Below, one piece after another: positions 17,155-25,922 of a stretch of 64,000 nucleotides of DNA; the first letter of the stretch is position 1; each line of letters starts with the position of its first letter. The stretch covers positions 1,178,001 through 1,242,000 of the forward strand of contig NZ_CP114176.1 of assembly GCF_027186265.1 (NCBI RefSeq). Reading direction: 5' to 3'. This DNA comes from Lentibacillus daqui. GTDB lineage: Bacteria > Bacillota > Bacilli > Bacillales > Amphibacillaceae. The notes under the pieces were generated by a model. The model was not told where the DNA came from, made no database searches, and saw only the letters and a program-made list of their open reading frames with translations. The translations under genes and the position numbers were made by a program.

Positions 17155-18930
17155 ATGGTAAACCAACAAGCAGAATTGAAGAAAGCAACAAATCAAAAAG
17201 TGAAGATGACACCTAGTGAGGCAATCGTCGAAACATTAGTAAAAGAAAATGTCAAAGAAGTTTATGGAATAGTTGGCTCCGCATTTATGGATATGCTTGA
17301 CCTGTTCCCGACTGCCGGGATCCGTTTTATACCGGTACGTCACGAACAAAGTGCCGGTCATATGGCGGATGCGTATGAGCGGGTTACAGGAACTGCCGGG
17401 GTGATCGTCGGTCAAAATGGTCCCGGGATTACAAATATGGTAACGTCCGTAGCAGCGGCCAATCAGGCGCACAGCCCGATGGTAGTTATTTCTCCATCTG
17501 CAGGGACAGGATCTGTTGGTTTGGATGGTTTCCAGGAAGCTAATCAGGTGTCCATTTTTGAAGATATTACCAAAGAGACTGTACGCGTAACCAATAAAAA
17601 CCGTGTAGCCGATTGCCTGAGAACTGCCTTTCGAATTGCGTATGCAGAACGTGGGCCGGTGTTATATGATATACCTCGCGACCTGTTTTATGGAGAAATA
17701 GAAGATTATATCCTCGAGCCAAGTCAATATCGCACAGACAAGCGCGGCAGTGGTGATCCGGCATCAATTGAGAGGGCTGTTTCCCTATTAAAGGATGCGA
17801 AAAACCCTGTTATTATTTCGGGTCGCGGATCTGTAGATGCAGATGGTATTGATTCAGTTGTAAAAATAGCAGAACATTTGTCAGCACCTGCTGCTTGTGC
17901 ATATATGCATAATGATGCTTTTCCAGTCGATCATCCACTTGCTGTTGGGCCAATTGGTTATATGGGATCCAAGGCTGCCATGTATACACTAAAAGAGGCT
18001 GATGTTGTGTTAGCCATTGGAACACGTCTATCACAGTTCGGAACGCTTCCTTGTTATGATATTGACTATTTCCCTAAGGATGCCAAAATCATTCAAGTCG
18101 ATATCAATCCACGGCAAATTGGGCGTACACATCCGGTTGAAGTTGGTATTATTGGTGATGCCAAAGCAGCCAGTGATGAAATTTATCGTCAGCTTCAGTC
18201 AGCTGTGCCATCTCCGGTGAAAAATTCGGCACGTTTAGCAGAGGTTAGTGATTTGAAAGAAAAATGGGAACAGGAATTAGTTGATCTGGCAATGGTGGAT
18301 GGCGATCCAATCAATCCAAGACGGGCACTATTGGAATTGACTAAAGCACTTCCAAAGAATACAATCATCTCATCCGATATTGGTAACGTTTCATCGACTG
18401 CAAATGCCTATTTGAAATTTAATCAAACGAGACGTCATATTGCCGCGTTAACATTTGGCAATACAGGTTTTTCTTATCCGGCAGCACTTGGCGCCCAGTT
18501 AGCCGATCCTGATGCACCAGTTGTAGCGATTGTTGGCGATGGTGCATGGGGCATGAGCCTGCATGAAGTAAGCACGGCAGTTGAACAGAACATCCCAGTT
18601 ATCGCTTGCGTGTTTAACAATAGATCATGGGCAGCAGAAAAGAAAAATCAAGTTGATTATTATGATGATCGTTATGTTGGATCGAATATTGAGGGCCCTG
18701 ATTTTGCCGAAGTTGCCAAGTCAATGGGGGCGCTAGGCTATACGATTGACAAAGCAGAAGATATCGGTCCAACTGTAAAAGAGGTATTAAAACAAAGAAA
18801 GCCTGCCGTTTTGAATATCTATGTAGATGGGACTCAGCTGGCGCCACCATTTAGAAAAGATGCATTACACATGCCTACTCGCTTGTTGGATAAATATAAA
18901 CACCTTGATTATAATGAATGGAAAAAATAA
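17155..18930 (+). CDS. xsc: Sulfoacetaldehyde acetyltransferase
   Basis: A 591-aa thiamine-diphosphate enzyme of the acetohydroxyacid-synthase-like family. It matches Xsc, which turns sulfoacetaldehyde plus phosphate into acetyl phosphate and sulfite. The N-terminal Pyr domain has GIVGSAFMDMLDLF and the activating Glu in VRHEQSAGHMADAYER; the central domain and the C-terminal PP domain follow, with GDGAWGMSLHEVSTA and NNRSWAAEKKNQ for ThDP/metal binding. The length is right for Xsc (about 580-590). A terminator follows, with a MITE-like element wedged in the 3' untranslated region. No pta or sulfite exporter gene is adjacent, so acetyl phosphate and sulfite must be handled elsewhere. Confidence 0.9.
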   Translation: MVNQQAELKKATNQKVKMTPSEAIVETLVKENVKEVYGIVGSAFMDMLDLFPTAGIRFIPVRHEQSAGHMADAYERVTGTAGVIVGQNGPGITNMVTSVAAANQAHSPMVVISPSAGTGSVGLDGFQEANQVSIFEDITKETVRVTNKNRVADCLRTAFRIAYAERGPVLYDIPRDLFYGEIEDYILEPSQYRTDKRGSGDPASIERAVSLLKDAKNPVIISGRGSVDADGIDSVVKIAEHLSAPAACAYMHNDAFPVDHPLAVGPIGYMGSKAAMYTLKEADVVLAIGTRLSQFGTLPCYDIDYFPKDAKIIQVDINPRQIGRTHPVEVGIIGDAKAASDEIYRQLQSAVPSPVKNSARLAEVSDLKEKWEQELVDLAMVDGDPINPRRALLELTKALPKNTIISSDIGNVSSTANAYLKFNQTRRHIAALTFGNTGFSYPAALGAQLADPDAPVVAIVGDGAWGMSLHEVSTAVEQNIPVIACVFNNRSWAAEKKNQVDYYDDRYVGSNIEGPDFAEVAKSMGALGYTIDKAEDIGPTVKEVLKQRKPAVLNIYVDGTQLAPPFRKDALHMPTRLLDKYKHLDYNEWKK

Positions 18931-18937
18931 CATATAA

Positions 18938-19091
18938 GTGCGTGTTCAAAAGGAGGATAAAAAGGACCGAGAAGTTCTAGGCGGCGCAGCTTTGAGCACC
19001 GGAGTGTACATAAAAGGTACATGAGGAGCGGAAAAGCAAGCCAACGACGAAATTCGAAGTGTCATTTTTACCGGACTTTTTGAACATCCTC
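18938..19091 (+). mobile_element. MITE-like element, copy A
   Basis: A 154-bp non-coding element with imperfect terminal inverted repeats (GTGCGTGTTCAAAA at left; the right end is the reverse complement of GAGGATGTTCAAAAAG). It is flanked by the 5-bp direct repeat TATAA (18933-18937 and 19092-19096). The interior includes GGCGGCGCAGCTTTGAGCAC and the short core GAAATTCGAA. Four related copies lie at 36.7, 47.8, 50.6 and 52.7 kb. Confidence 0.75.
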
Positions 19092-19106
19092 TATAAACTG
19101 AAAATG

Positions 19107-19143
19107 CTCCGTACCAGTATCATTGGTATGGAGCATTTTTTTA
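19107..19143 (+). terminator. Terminator of xsc transcript
   Basis: AAATGCTCCGTACCA pairs with TGGTATGGAGCATTT, followed by a run of Ts. It is displaced from the xsc stop by the inserted element. Confidence 0.85.
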
Positions 19144-19210
19144 AAGACACCAGACGACGAATTAATAGTTCCATTTAGCGTGATTCAGAAATAACTAGCA
19201 GCAGACAATA

Positions 19211-19250
19211 AAATTGGGACAGAAGCATTATCACCTGTCCCGATTTTATC
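19211..19250 (-). terminator. Terminator of permease gene
   Basis: Read on the minus strand, GGGACAGG and CTGTCCC form a stem followed by AATTTTATT immediately after the permease stop codon. Confidence 0.65.
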
Positions 19251-20750
19251 TTATTCGTTTCCTGCTTCAACCCCCGGAGTATTCAACTCTGTTTTATTTT
19301 CTTCAACTTTAATCTGTTTATTTCCAAGGATCAAATAATTTAACTCCTCTGTGGGGATTTGGTTAAATTCTTTTCGTTTAGCTAAATAAAATACTACCCC
19401 AAGAACTATCCAGGCGATTAGGGCAATTCTTGACTGAATACCCAGGAAAGCCGGAGAACCAGGGATAAGTAGAAGTAAGATAAACGTTATACTTGCCAGC
19501 ATCCCTACAAGTGAAAAAAGTTTCTTTAGAGGTGCAATCACATGTTTACTTGGGTTAAAGCTACTGTCCATCGACCATTTAAAAATGATATATGCGGTAT
19601 AACAAGTATACAGATAGGCAATGGATACCCCGATAGACGACATGTCAACGACCCAAGTTAATGCTTCACGCCCAAACCATGGGGCGAACATTGACAGTAT
19701 GACTGTAAAAATAATACTGACGTAAGGCGTTTTGTATTTCGGATGGACTTTGGAAAATATCTCAGGCAATATTTTGGCACGTGACATGGCGAAAAGCAGG
19801 CGACTTGATGAAATAATAAATCCATTTAAGCCGGTGAAAATCCCCATACAAAGCGCAGTCACGAGAATAACCAAGCCAAATGTACCGAGTACGCCGGTAA
19901 TGGCATTCGCTGTACCCCAAAGATTGTTTTCCGCAGCAAGCGCGTCCCATGGGGTTGCCATTGCCGTGACGCCTACCATAAATACATATAATAACCCGGA
20001 AAAAAATAGAGCCAAAACAATGAGACTAAATGCTTTTTTGGTAGAGAAGTTAAATTCCTCAGCGGCTTGCGGGACATTGTCAAAGCCAACAAAAGCCCAT
20101 GGTGCAATGGCTACAATTGAGATAATCGCGGCAAATGATGTGGTGCCTGTTGGAAATAATGGTTGCATGTTCGCAAAAGATGTTTCTGGGCTTCCACCAA
20201 CCAATAGTGTTAATGCTAAAACACCTGCAAGCATAATACAACAGAAAATAAATTGCATTTGACCACTAAGGCCGGTACCGCGGAAATTCAAGTAACCGAA
20301 CAAGATCAGTACTAAAGTGGCGATGATAACCTCCGTTCCATATACATCCCAGCCGGCAATTTGATACATATGCAGATTCTCAATAAATTTCGGGAACACA
20401 AATTTAAACATTAAGGTAAACGCGGATGCATTAAGTGCAACGATACATATATAGCCTAGGGTCAGAAACCAGCCACATATAAAGGCATGTGTTCGTCCAA
20501 GGCTAACAAAAGCGTAGGCAAATTCTCCACCCGATACGGGGAAACTCTGAATTAAAAATCCGTAGCTGACTGCAATAAGCATCATGAGTGCTGCTCCAAT
20601 GGAAAATCCGATCATAACCCCCAGTGGACCACCATCTTTCATCCATATGGTCGGCTGGACAAACGCACCCCAGCCAATCGATGATCCCAAGGCAATCGCC
20701 CAGACCCAGTGTGGTTTTAGCGTCTTTTGCAGTTCTTCACGCTCTGCCAT
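19251..20750 (-). CDS. APC-family amino acid permease
   Basis: A 499-aa membrane protein with about twelve predicted helices, of the amino acid-polyamine-organocation superfamily. The first helix holds the family motif ALGSSIGWGAFVQP, and helix 2/loop shows SGGEFAYAFVSLGRTHAF. The IAPWAFVGFDNVPQAAEEF stretch in helix 6 marks the branch, which includes ethanolamine/glutamate-type permeases. The start is ATG 20750 (AGAGGA at proper spacing), with a TTG two codons earlier. It converges on xsc, suggesting uptake of taurine or another C2 amine that feeds the aminotransferase. The substrate is not established. Confidence 0.83.
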   Translation of the reverse strand: MAEREELQKTLKPHWVWAIALGSSIGWGAFVQPTIWMKDGGPLGVMIGFSIGAALMMLIAVSYGFLIQSFPVSGGEFAYAFVSLGRTHAFICGWFLTLGYICIVALNASAFTLMFKFVFPKFIENLHMYQIAGWDVYGTEVIIATLVLILFGYLNFRGTGLSGQMQFIFCCIMLAGVLALTLLVGGSPETSFANMQPLFPTGTTSFAAIISIVAIAPWAFVGFDNVPQAAEEFNFSTKKAFSLIVLALFFSGLLYVFMVGVTAMATPWDALAAENNLWGTANAITGVLGTFGLVILVTALCMGIFTGLNGFIISSSRLLFAMSRAKILPEIFSKVHPKYKTPYVSIIFTVILSMFAPWFGREALTWVVDMSSIGVSIAYLYTCYTAYIIFKWSMDSSFNPSKHVIAPLKKLFSLVGMLASITFILLLLIPGSPAFLGIQSRIALIAWIVLGVVFYLAKRKEFNQIPTEELNYLILGNKQIKVEENKTELNTPGVEAGNE

Positions 20751-21153
20751 ATACAAAATCCTCTCCCTCTCTTTTTGTAATCGCTATCATAATTATTGAT
20801 ATAACATTTATCTATTATTTTAACTGGTTCGCACCAGTATAATCAATCAATTTTACAAATTTAGATTATTGCAATATAAAATAAAGCTTATGATAAATTC
20901 TTATAGGGCAGGAATACCCAGCAGAAGTAGAGGAGATTTTCCCATATGGAAATGCCCCCAATGGTTTGTTGTATTTCATAGCGTACAACAAGTAGCTATC
21001 ATGGGTGGCCGTCCGGGTTGCTACGTAGGAAAAATGGTTCATTTGACAAACAAATGTTCTGTTTATGTGGTTATTTTAGCAAAGTTTGTGCTATACTAAA
21101 ACTAAGATAATGTTCTTTTAGGGATTGGTCGGCTAGCCCTTTATAAGGTGGTG
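20751..21153. other. Intergenic region with possible gene relic and toxin promoter
   Basis: About 400 bp with no supported gene until the toxin peptide. A plus-strand frame (about 20899-20994) reads IGQEYPAEVEEIFPYGN then APNGLLYFIAYNK and stops; it looks protein-like but lacks a start, so it may be a relic. The extended -10 TGCTATACT (to 21097) near the right end is the likely toxin promoter. Confidence 0.4.
21089..21097 (+). promoter_or_regulatory. Extended -10 promoter of type I toxin
   Basis: TGCTATACT, a TGn motif plus TATACT at 21092-21097, stands about 57 bases before the toxin ATG. The -35 match is poor. Confidence 0.5.
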
Positions 21154-21255
21154 ATGCCATTGAGCATTTTCGAGGCTTTGATCGTAATGTTTACATTCGG
21201 CACGTTTTTGCTGGGTCTGTTTACTTTCATCCTGGATTTGATCAATAAAAAATAG
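21154..21255 (+). CDS. Type I toxin peptide (TxpA/BsrG-like, holin-like)
   Basis: A 33-aa peptide begins MPLSIFEALIVMFTFGTFLL, continues with one hydrophobic transmembrane segment and ends in a charged LDLINKK tail. This is the form of the small 'putative holin-like toxins' (TxpA/BsrG group) that act on the membrane in Bacillus. AAGGTGG lies directly upstream; a TTG two codons on is an alternative start. The stop codon lies inside the stem that terminates a convergent antisense RNA, and the 3' region carries the typical GGGGGAACCGCTTATCGCAA block before a terminator. The architecture supports a type I toxin-antitoxin locus; toxicity is inferred. Confidence 0.8.
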   Translation: MPLSIFEALIVMFTFGTFLLGLFTFILDLINKK

Positions 21256-21383
21256 ACCTCCCTATTAACCCAAAACAGTCGAAACGGGAGAGGTCTATTC
21301 CTGGATAGCTGATACCCTGGGGGAACCGCTTATCGCAAGACCACAGTTGCAGCTGTGGTCTTTATAAGTATATGCATATTTCT
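21240..21383 (-). ncRNA. Putative antisense antitoxin RNA (RatA/SR4-like)
   Basis: The minus strand has an extended -10 TGGTATACT (TATACT at 21390-21395) that would start an RNA near 21383. It would run through the toxin mRNA 3' region and end at an intrinsic terminator: the stem AATAGACCT/AGGTCTATT (21251-21259 with 21291-21299) followed by TTTTTTATT. The predicted 140-nt RNA overlaps the last toxin codons and the 3' untranslated region, as in TxpA/RatA and BsrG/SR4. Confidence 0.65.
21337..21366 (+). terminator. Terminator of toxin mRNA
   Basis: AAGACCACAG (21337-21346) pairs with CTGTGGTCTT (21353-21362), followed by TTATAA. It follows the conserved GGGGGAACCGCTTATCGC block of this toxin class. 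Confidence 0.65.
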
Positions 21384-21628
21384 ACCTATAGTATACCATA
21401 TAAAAAGGGTTTGGAAAGGGAAATAACTCTGTAAATAACATAGCTTGGCTAGTTACCATTATCTACCATAAATATTGCTATCGAACAATATTTACGCTGT
21501 AATTGAAACAGTATTTTACCTTCCAATATACGGGAGATGGTAATATGCCACACTATTCAAATGTTATCCGTTCAACCGATTAATGTGCTATCATAGGAAC
21601 AGTGATTTTGAAAGTGTGGAGGAATTGT

Positions 21629-22846
21629 ATGATGGATGTAGATAGTTCGTTAACAAAAAAAGATACCAATCGGATGTATCGTTTTTTAATATATGCTGGA
21701 GTCATTATTGCGGCATTTAATTTGCGCCCATCCATTACGTCAGTAGGTCCGGTTATTGGGCTTATTCGCGATGACGTTGGGCTGTCTAATTGGAGTGCAG
21801 GGATCATTACAAGTTTACCACTGATAGCATTTGCACTTATTTCGCCGGTTGCACCCAAAGTTGGTAATCGTTTTTCCAATGAACGGGCATTGCTAATCGG
21901 CCTGATTTTGTTGCTTATCGGGATTAGTATTCGATCGATCACCTCTGTTTCCTTGTTATATATCGGTACGTTACTTGTTGGCATAGGGGTGGCCTTTTGC
22001 AATGTGCTCCTGCCCGGTGTAATAAAGGAGAAGTTTCCCAACAAAGTGGAACTGATGACCGGAGTGTACTCTACCGCAATGGGTGCACTTGCTGCTACGG
22101 CGTCTGGATTAAGTATTCCGATTGCGAAAGGACTAGGATTGGGATGGCAAATTGCTTTATTGATTTGGGCGGTGCCGGCAATTATCGGAATTCTTATTTG
22201 GGCCTATCTTAGTAAAGGTAAAAAAATGGAGAACCAGCAAGAATCGCAATTTGTAACATCATCGAATAACCGTATTTGGCGATCCCCGTTAGCGTGGCAG
22301 GTTGCCTGTTTTATGGGATTTCAGTCATTTTTATTTTATGTTACTATTTCCTGGCTGCCGGAGATCATCCATGATTACGGTGTTAGTATTGCAACGGCAG
22401 GCTGGATGCTCTCATTTATGCAGTTGATCGGCTTGCCGTTTAGCTTCCTGGTGCCTGTGCTTGCCGGACGTTTTAAATCGCAATGGTGGCTTGCCTGGCT
22501 GCTTGCCTTATGTGCGATTGGCGGGTATAGCGGCTTACTGCTCGGTAGTGGGTTCGTTATTATGATTATTAGTGTCATTTTAATTGGGATTGCACTTGGG
22601 GGCGTCTTTCCATTAGCACTGGCATTTTTGGGTATGCGCTCACGAAATGCCAGGCAGGCTGCTGAATTATCCGGGATGGCGCAATCATTCGGTTACTTAT
22701 TGGCAGCTATTGGACCAATATTTATTGGATATTTATATGATCTGAGCCATAGTTGGACGATACCATTAATAACGTTGATCGGTGTAGGATTTATTGTTAT
22801 TATTTTCGGTTCGTTTGCCGGACGGGATAGGTACGTATCGGATTAA
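21629..22846 (+). CDS. CynX/NimT-type MFS transporter
   Basis: A 405-aa major facilitator of the CynX/NimT (cyanate/nitroimidazole) family with twelve predicted helices. Characteristic parts are AAFNLRPSITSVGPVIGLIR after helix 1, FCNVLLPGVIKEKFPNKVELMTGVYSTAMG in the first half, and WLPEIIHDYGVSIATAGWMLS in the second. The substrate may be an anion or a small organic compound; family names do not fix it. The start is ATG 21629, directly followed by a second ATG, with GGAGG six bases ahead. It is followed by a small membrane-protein gene in the same direction. Confidence 0.85.
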   Translation: MMDVDSSLTKKDTNRMYRFLIYAGVIIAAFNLRPSITSVGPVIGLIRDDVGLSNWSAGIITSLPLIAFALISPVAPKVGNRFSNERALLIGLILLLIGISIRSITSVSLLYIGTLLVGIGVAFCNVLLPGVIKEKFPNKVELMTGVYSTAMGALAATASGLSIPIAKGLGLGWQIALLIWAVPAIIGILIWAYLSKGKKMENQQESQFVTSSNNRIWRSPLAWQVACFMGFQSFLFYVTISWLPEIIHDYGVSIATAGWMLSFMQLIGLPFSFLVPVLAGRFKSQWWLAWLLALCAIGGYSGLLLGSGFVIMIISVILIGIALGGVFPLALAFLGMRSRNARQAAELSGMAQSFGYLLAAIGPIFIGYLYDLSHSWTIPLITLIGVGFIVIIFGSFAGRDRYVSD

Positions 22847-22947
22847 TAGTTAGTAAAAAATAGATTGATATAACCATGCACTTATTTGATGGCAGACCAG
22901 CCTGTGATATATGAAAAAGCCCGGTTAGAAATAAGGAGAGTGAAGAC

Positions 22948-23112
22948 GTGCGTTTGTTAATTGAAATAATGGGCTGGATACTTGCAGCAATCGGAGCCTA
23001 TTATATATCTGAAGAAAATACGATGGTAATTCATTATATACTGTTAATCGTCGGGATTGTTATTTTGTTAATGACACTACCGTTTAAAAGCTATCGCTAC
23101 AAGAAACGATAA
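22948..23112 (+). CDS. Small two-helix membrane protein, 54 aa
   Basis: A GTG-initiated 54-aa peptide with two hydrophobic segments (LLIEIMGWILAAIGAYYI and HYILLIVGIVILLMTLP) and a basic C-terminus (KSYRYKKR). AAGGAG lies at good distance ahead of GTG 22948. It is followed directly by a strong intrinsic terminator, which supports a real gene. The family is not recognised. It lies about 100 bp after the MFS gene and may share its transcript. Confidence 0.68.
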   Translation: MRLLIEIMGWILAAIGAYYISEENTMVIHYILLIVGIVILLMTLPFKSYRYKKR

Positions 23113-23127
23113 ATTGAAAAAAGAAAT

Positions 23128-23172
23128 GGAAGTGACACTATTATTTTGATTGGTGTTACTTCCTTTTTTGGT
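23128..23172 (+). terminator. Terminator after small membrane protein
   Basis: GGAAGTGACAC pairs with GTGTTACTTCC and is followed by TTTTTT. It closes the MFS/small-protein unit. Confidence 0.8.
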
Positions 23173-23399
23173 ACATAGGTTAGTTCTGTGATTCAGGACG
23201 GAGTGGTTCTGCATATCCGCCAGAAAATGGGAATGGCTAATATATTATTTGAAATCGCTGATATAAATGTGGTTGTTGTTTGAACATACTATAAATAGAT
23301 AATACATTCCAATGCCAATTTCGGATGGAATGTCCAAGCCAGAATCTATTTATGTTTTGTGCTACAATTTAGGAAAATGTCTTGGCAGGGAGGCTTTGT

Positions 23400-24131
23400 A
23401 TGGGTAATGTTACGATAAAACCGGTTGGTGATACGTCGTTGAAAGTGGAGTTTCATGAAACAGTTTCACCGGAGTTAAATAGGAAGATTCGTACTTTTTG
23501 TCAGAAACTGCAAGAATTGTCTTTAACAGCGGTGGAAGAATGGGTGCCAGCGTTTGATTCGGTAACTGTTTATTATCAGCCGACACATATGACATATGAA
23601 AGCATTCGGAAACAATTGCAACAAATTGTGTTAACTGGAAAGGATGACATAACGCTAACATCCAGATATATCTATGTCCCTGTTTTATACGGCGGAAAAC
23701 AGGGACCTGATTTAACCCGTGTTGCAAGCCATAACAGGTTAACAGAGAATGAAGTAATCGCGATTCACCAAAGGAATGAATATCTTGTCTACATGCTTGG
23801 ATTTTTGCCGGGATTTCCTTATCTTGGTGGCATGGATAAACGTATCGCTACACCTCGGCTGGATGAACCGCGAAAGAGGATTGATGCAGGTGCCGTTGGG
23901 ATTGCCCATGAACAAACAGGAATATATCCACTGGCTTCTCCTGGTGGCTGGAATATTATTGGAAAAACACCACTTCAACTGTTCCAGTCTGATAAGGAAA
24001 ATGATGCTTTTTTATTTCAAGCAGGTGATGTCGTGTGCTTTTATGAAATAACTGCAGAAGCGTTTGCGGAAATCGAGCTGCTTGTGAAGGAAGGCAGCTT
24101 TCGTGTGAATGAAAAGTTTAAACAAAGATAA
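23400..24131 (+). CDS. pxpB: 5-oxoprolinase subunit PxpB (KipI-like)
   Basis: A 243-aa carboxyltransferase-domain protein (allophanate hydrolase subunit 1 family). PxpB works with PxpA and PxpC in ATP-dependent opening of 5-oxoproline to glutamate, a damage-repair reaction in the cytoplasm. Typical motifs are VYYQPTHMTYESI, YLVYMLGFLPGFPYLGGMD and TGIYPLASPGGWNIIGKTP. The ATG 23400 is chosen because GGGAGG precedes it by six bases; an in-frame TTG at 23382 lies before that site. First gene of pxpB-pxpA-pxpC. In B. subtilis the orthologue KipI also inhibits the kinase KinA; that role is not shown here. Confidence 0.9.
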   Translation: MGNVTIKPVGDTSLKVEFHETVSPELNRKIRTFCQKLQELSLTAVEEWVPAFDSVTVYYQPTHMTYESIRKQLQQIVLTGKDDITLTSRYIYVPVLYGGKQGPDLTRVASHNRLTENEVIAIHQRNEYLVYMLGFLPGFPYLGGMDKRIATPRLDEPRKRIDAGAVGIAHEQTGIYPLASPGGWNIIGKTPLQLFQSDKENDAFLFQAGDVVCFYEITAEAFAEIELLVKEGSFRVNEKFKQR

Positions 24132-24182
24132 TACCGTGGTAATGAAACTGGTTGATGTGTACGGTGAAATAAGGGAGGATGG

Positions 24183-24941
24183 ATGAACATGGATAAGCAA
24201 ATTGATTTGAATTGTGATATGGGGGAAAGCTTTGGCAGGTATACTATTGGTGCAGATGCGGACATGATGGCATATATTACATCGGCAAATATCGCCTGTG
24301 GCGGACATGCTGGTGATCCGGAAGTCATGGAGCAGACCGTTCGTTTAGCCAAACAACATGGTGTTGCCATAGGTGCACATCCTGGCTTTTTTGACCTGGC
24401 TGGATTTGGGCGTCGGATGATTGATTGCTCGGCTGCAGAAGTTTACCGGCTGGTGGTTTACCAGGTTGGGGCACTTGCTGCCTTTTGTAAGGTTAACCAG
24501 GCAAGGATGCAACATGTGAAACCTCATGGTGCATTGTATAATCTTGCGGGTCAAAACCGACAGATCGCAGATGCTATTGCTCGGGCTGTTCATGACATTG
24601 ATCCATCGTTAATATTATATGGCTTGGCAGGCAGTGAATTGTTGCAAGCGGGTGAGGATCAAGGGTTACAAGTTGCTTCCGAAGTTTTTGCCGATCGAAC
24701 CTATCAGCCAGATGGACGCTTAACACCAAGAAAACATCCAAATGCGATAATTGAACAGGCTGAAGCGGCTGTACAACAAGTGGAGCAGATGGTGAACCAT
24801 GGTGTTGTTGAGGCGGTTGATGGCACCCAAATTAAGATTCGCGCCGATACCATTTGTTTACATGGTGACGGAGTGAATGCTGTTGCCTTTGCAAAAAAAC
24901 TGCGAAGGAAACTGGAAGATGCTGAAATTAACGTAGGATAA
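24183..24941 (+). CDS. pxpA: 5-oxoprolinase subunit PxpA (LamB/YcsF family)
   Basis: A 252-aa LamB/YcsF protein. Family signatures are IDLNCDMGESFGRY at the start, ITSANIACGGHAGDP, and VKPHGALYNLAGQNR in the middle, with ICLHGDGVNAVAFAKKLR at the end. It is the subunit of 5-oxoprolinase that carries the ring-opening activity with PxpBC. ATG 24183 and ATG 24189 are both usable after AAGGGAGG. It lies 51 bp after pxpB and 27 bp before pxpC. Confidence 0.92.
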   Translation: MNMDKQIDLNCDMGESFGRYTIGADADMMAYITSANIACGGHAGDPEVMEQTVRLAKQHGVAIGAHPGFFDLAGFGRRMIDCSAAEVYRLVVYQVGALAAFCKVNQARMQHVKPHGALYNLAGQNRQIADAIARAVHDIDPSLILYGLAGSELLQAGEDQGLQVASEVFADRTYQPDGRLTPRKHPNAIIEQAEAAVQQVEQMVNHGVVEAVDGTQIKIRADTICLHGDGVNAVAFAKKLRRKLEDAEINVG

Positions 24942-24968
24942 GTTTAGGACTGAATTGGAGGTGCTGTA

Positions 24969-25922
24969 ATGGCAGGTCAAAAAATATTTACTGTGAACAA
25001 GCCAGGAGTTATAACTTCTTTTCAGGATATGGGACGTACAGGATATCAACGGTTCGGTGTGCCGGTCGCAGGTGCGATGGATGTATTTGCATTTCAGATT
25101 GCCAATATATTGGTGGGAAATAAGCGCAATGAGGTTTGCTTGGAAGTTACACTCATTGGCCCGCAACTGGAGGCGCACTACCCCATTACTTTAGCCATAA
25201 CAGGTGCTGATTTACAACCATCTGTAAATGGAAAGTCGGTTCACATGTGGGAGACGTTTACAATGGAGGAAGGGGACCAATTAACATTTGGCAAGCTTCA
25301 ATCAGGGGTGCGGGCATATATTGCAGTAGCTGGAGGGTTCGCTGTACCCGCCATCTTTGGAAGTAAATCAATGGATATGAATAGTGGTTTAGGGTATATG
25401 CTGGAAAAGGGAGAGGCAATCGAGGGAAATCCTGTTGCAAGTCGTTCCGGGATTGGTCTTTCCAGAAAGGTTATTCCCATTTATCAAAAGGAAATTGATG
25501 TAGCCATCATTGAAGGACCGCATACCAATCTGTTTACAGAGGCGGATCGACAACGTTTTTACCAAACAACATTTATCGTTGGAGCTAATTCCAATCGTAT
25601 GGGATACCGTTTGGAGGCAGCCGATTTTCAAATTACTCCATCAGGGGATATCTGGTCGGATGCCACGCCATTTGGAGGAATACAGATACCACCAAATGGT
25701 CAGCCAATTATATTGATGGCAGACAGGCAAACGACTGGTGGCTACCCGCGGATTGGTACGGTCATTTCTACTGACCTCCCAAACATTGCCCAGCTTCCCC
25801 CGCAAGGGAAAATCCGCTTTTATTCCATTTCCGTGGAAGATGCACAGCAACGACTAGTCAAAAGGGAAGCATTTCTGGAGCGGTTGGAAACCTTTCGTGT
25901 CGGTTTGGAGATAGGGAGATGA
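24969..25922 (+). CDS. pxpC: 5-oxoprolinase subunit PxpC (KipA-like)
   Basis: A 317-aa biotin-dependent carboxyltransferase-family protein (allophanate hydrolase subunit 2 type). It shows FQDMGRTGYQRFGVPVAGAM near the start, IAVAGGFAVPAIFGSKSMD in the middle, and SNRMGYRLEA with the TTGGYPRIGTVISTDLP block toward the end. It is the third 5-oxoprolinase subunit. ATG 24969 follows TTGGAGGTGCTGTA. Its stop overlaps the next start by four bases (ATGA), so the following gene is translationally coupled. Confidence 0.92.
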   Translation: MAGQKIFTVNKPGVITSFQDMGRTGYQRFGVPVAGAMDVFAFQIANILVGNKRNEVCLEVTLIGPQLEAHYPITLAITGADLQPSVNGKSVHMWETFTMEEGDQLTFGKLQSGVRAYIAVAGGFAVPAIFGSKSMDMNSGLGYMLEKGEAIEGNPVASRSGIGLSRKVIPIYQKEIDVAIIEGPHTNLFTEADRQRFYQTTFIVGANSNRMGYRLEAADFQITPSGDIWSDATPFGGIQIPPNGQPIILMADRQTTGGYPRIGTVISTDLPNIAQLPPQGKIRFYSISVEDAQQRLVKREAFLERLETFRVGLEIGR

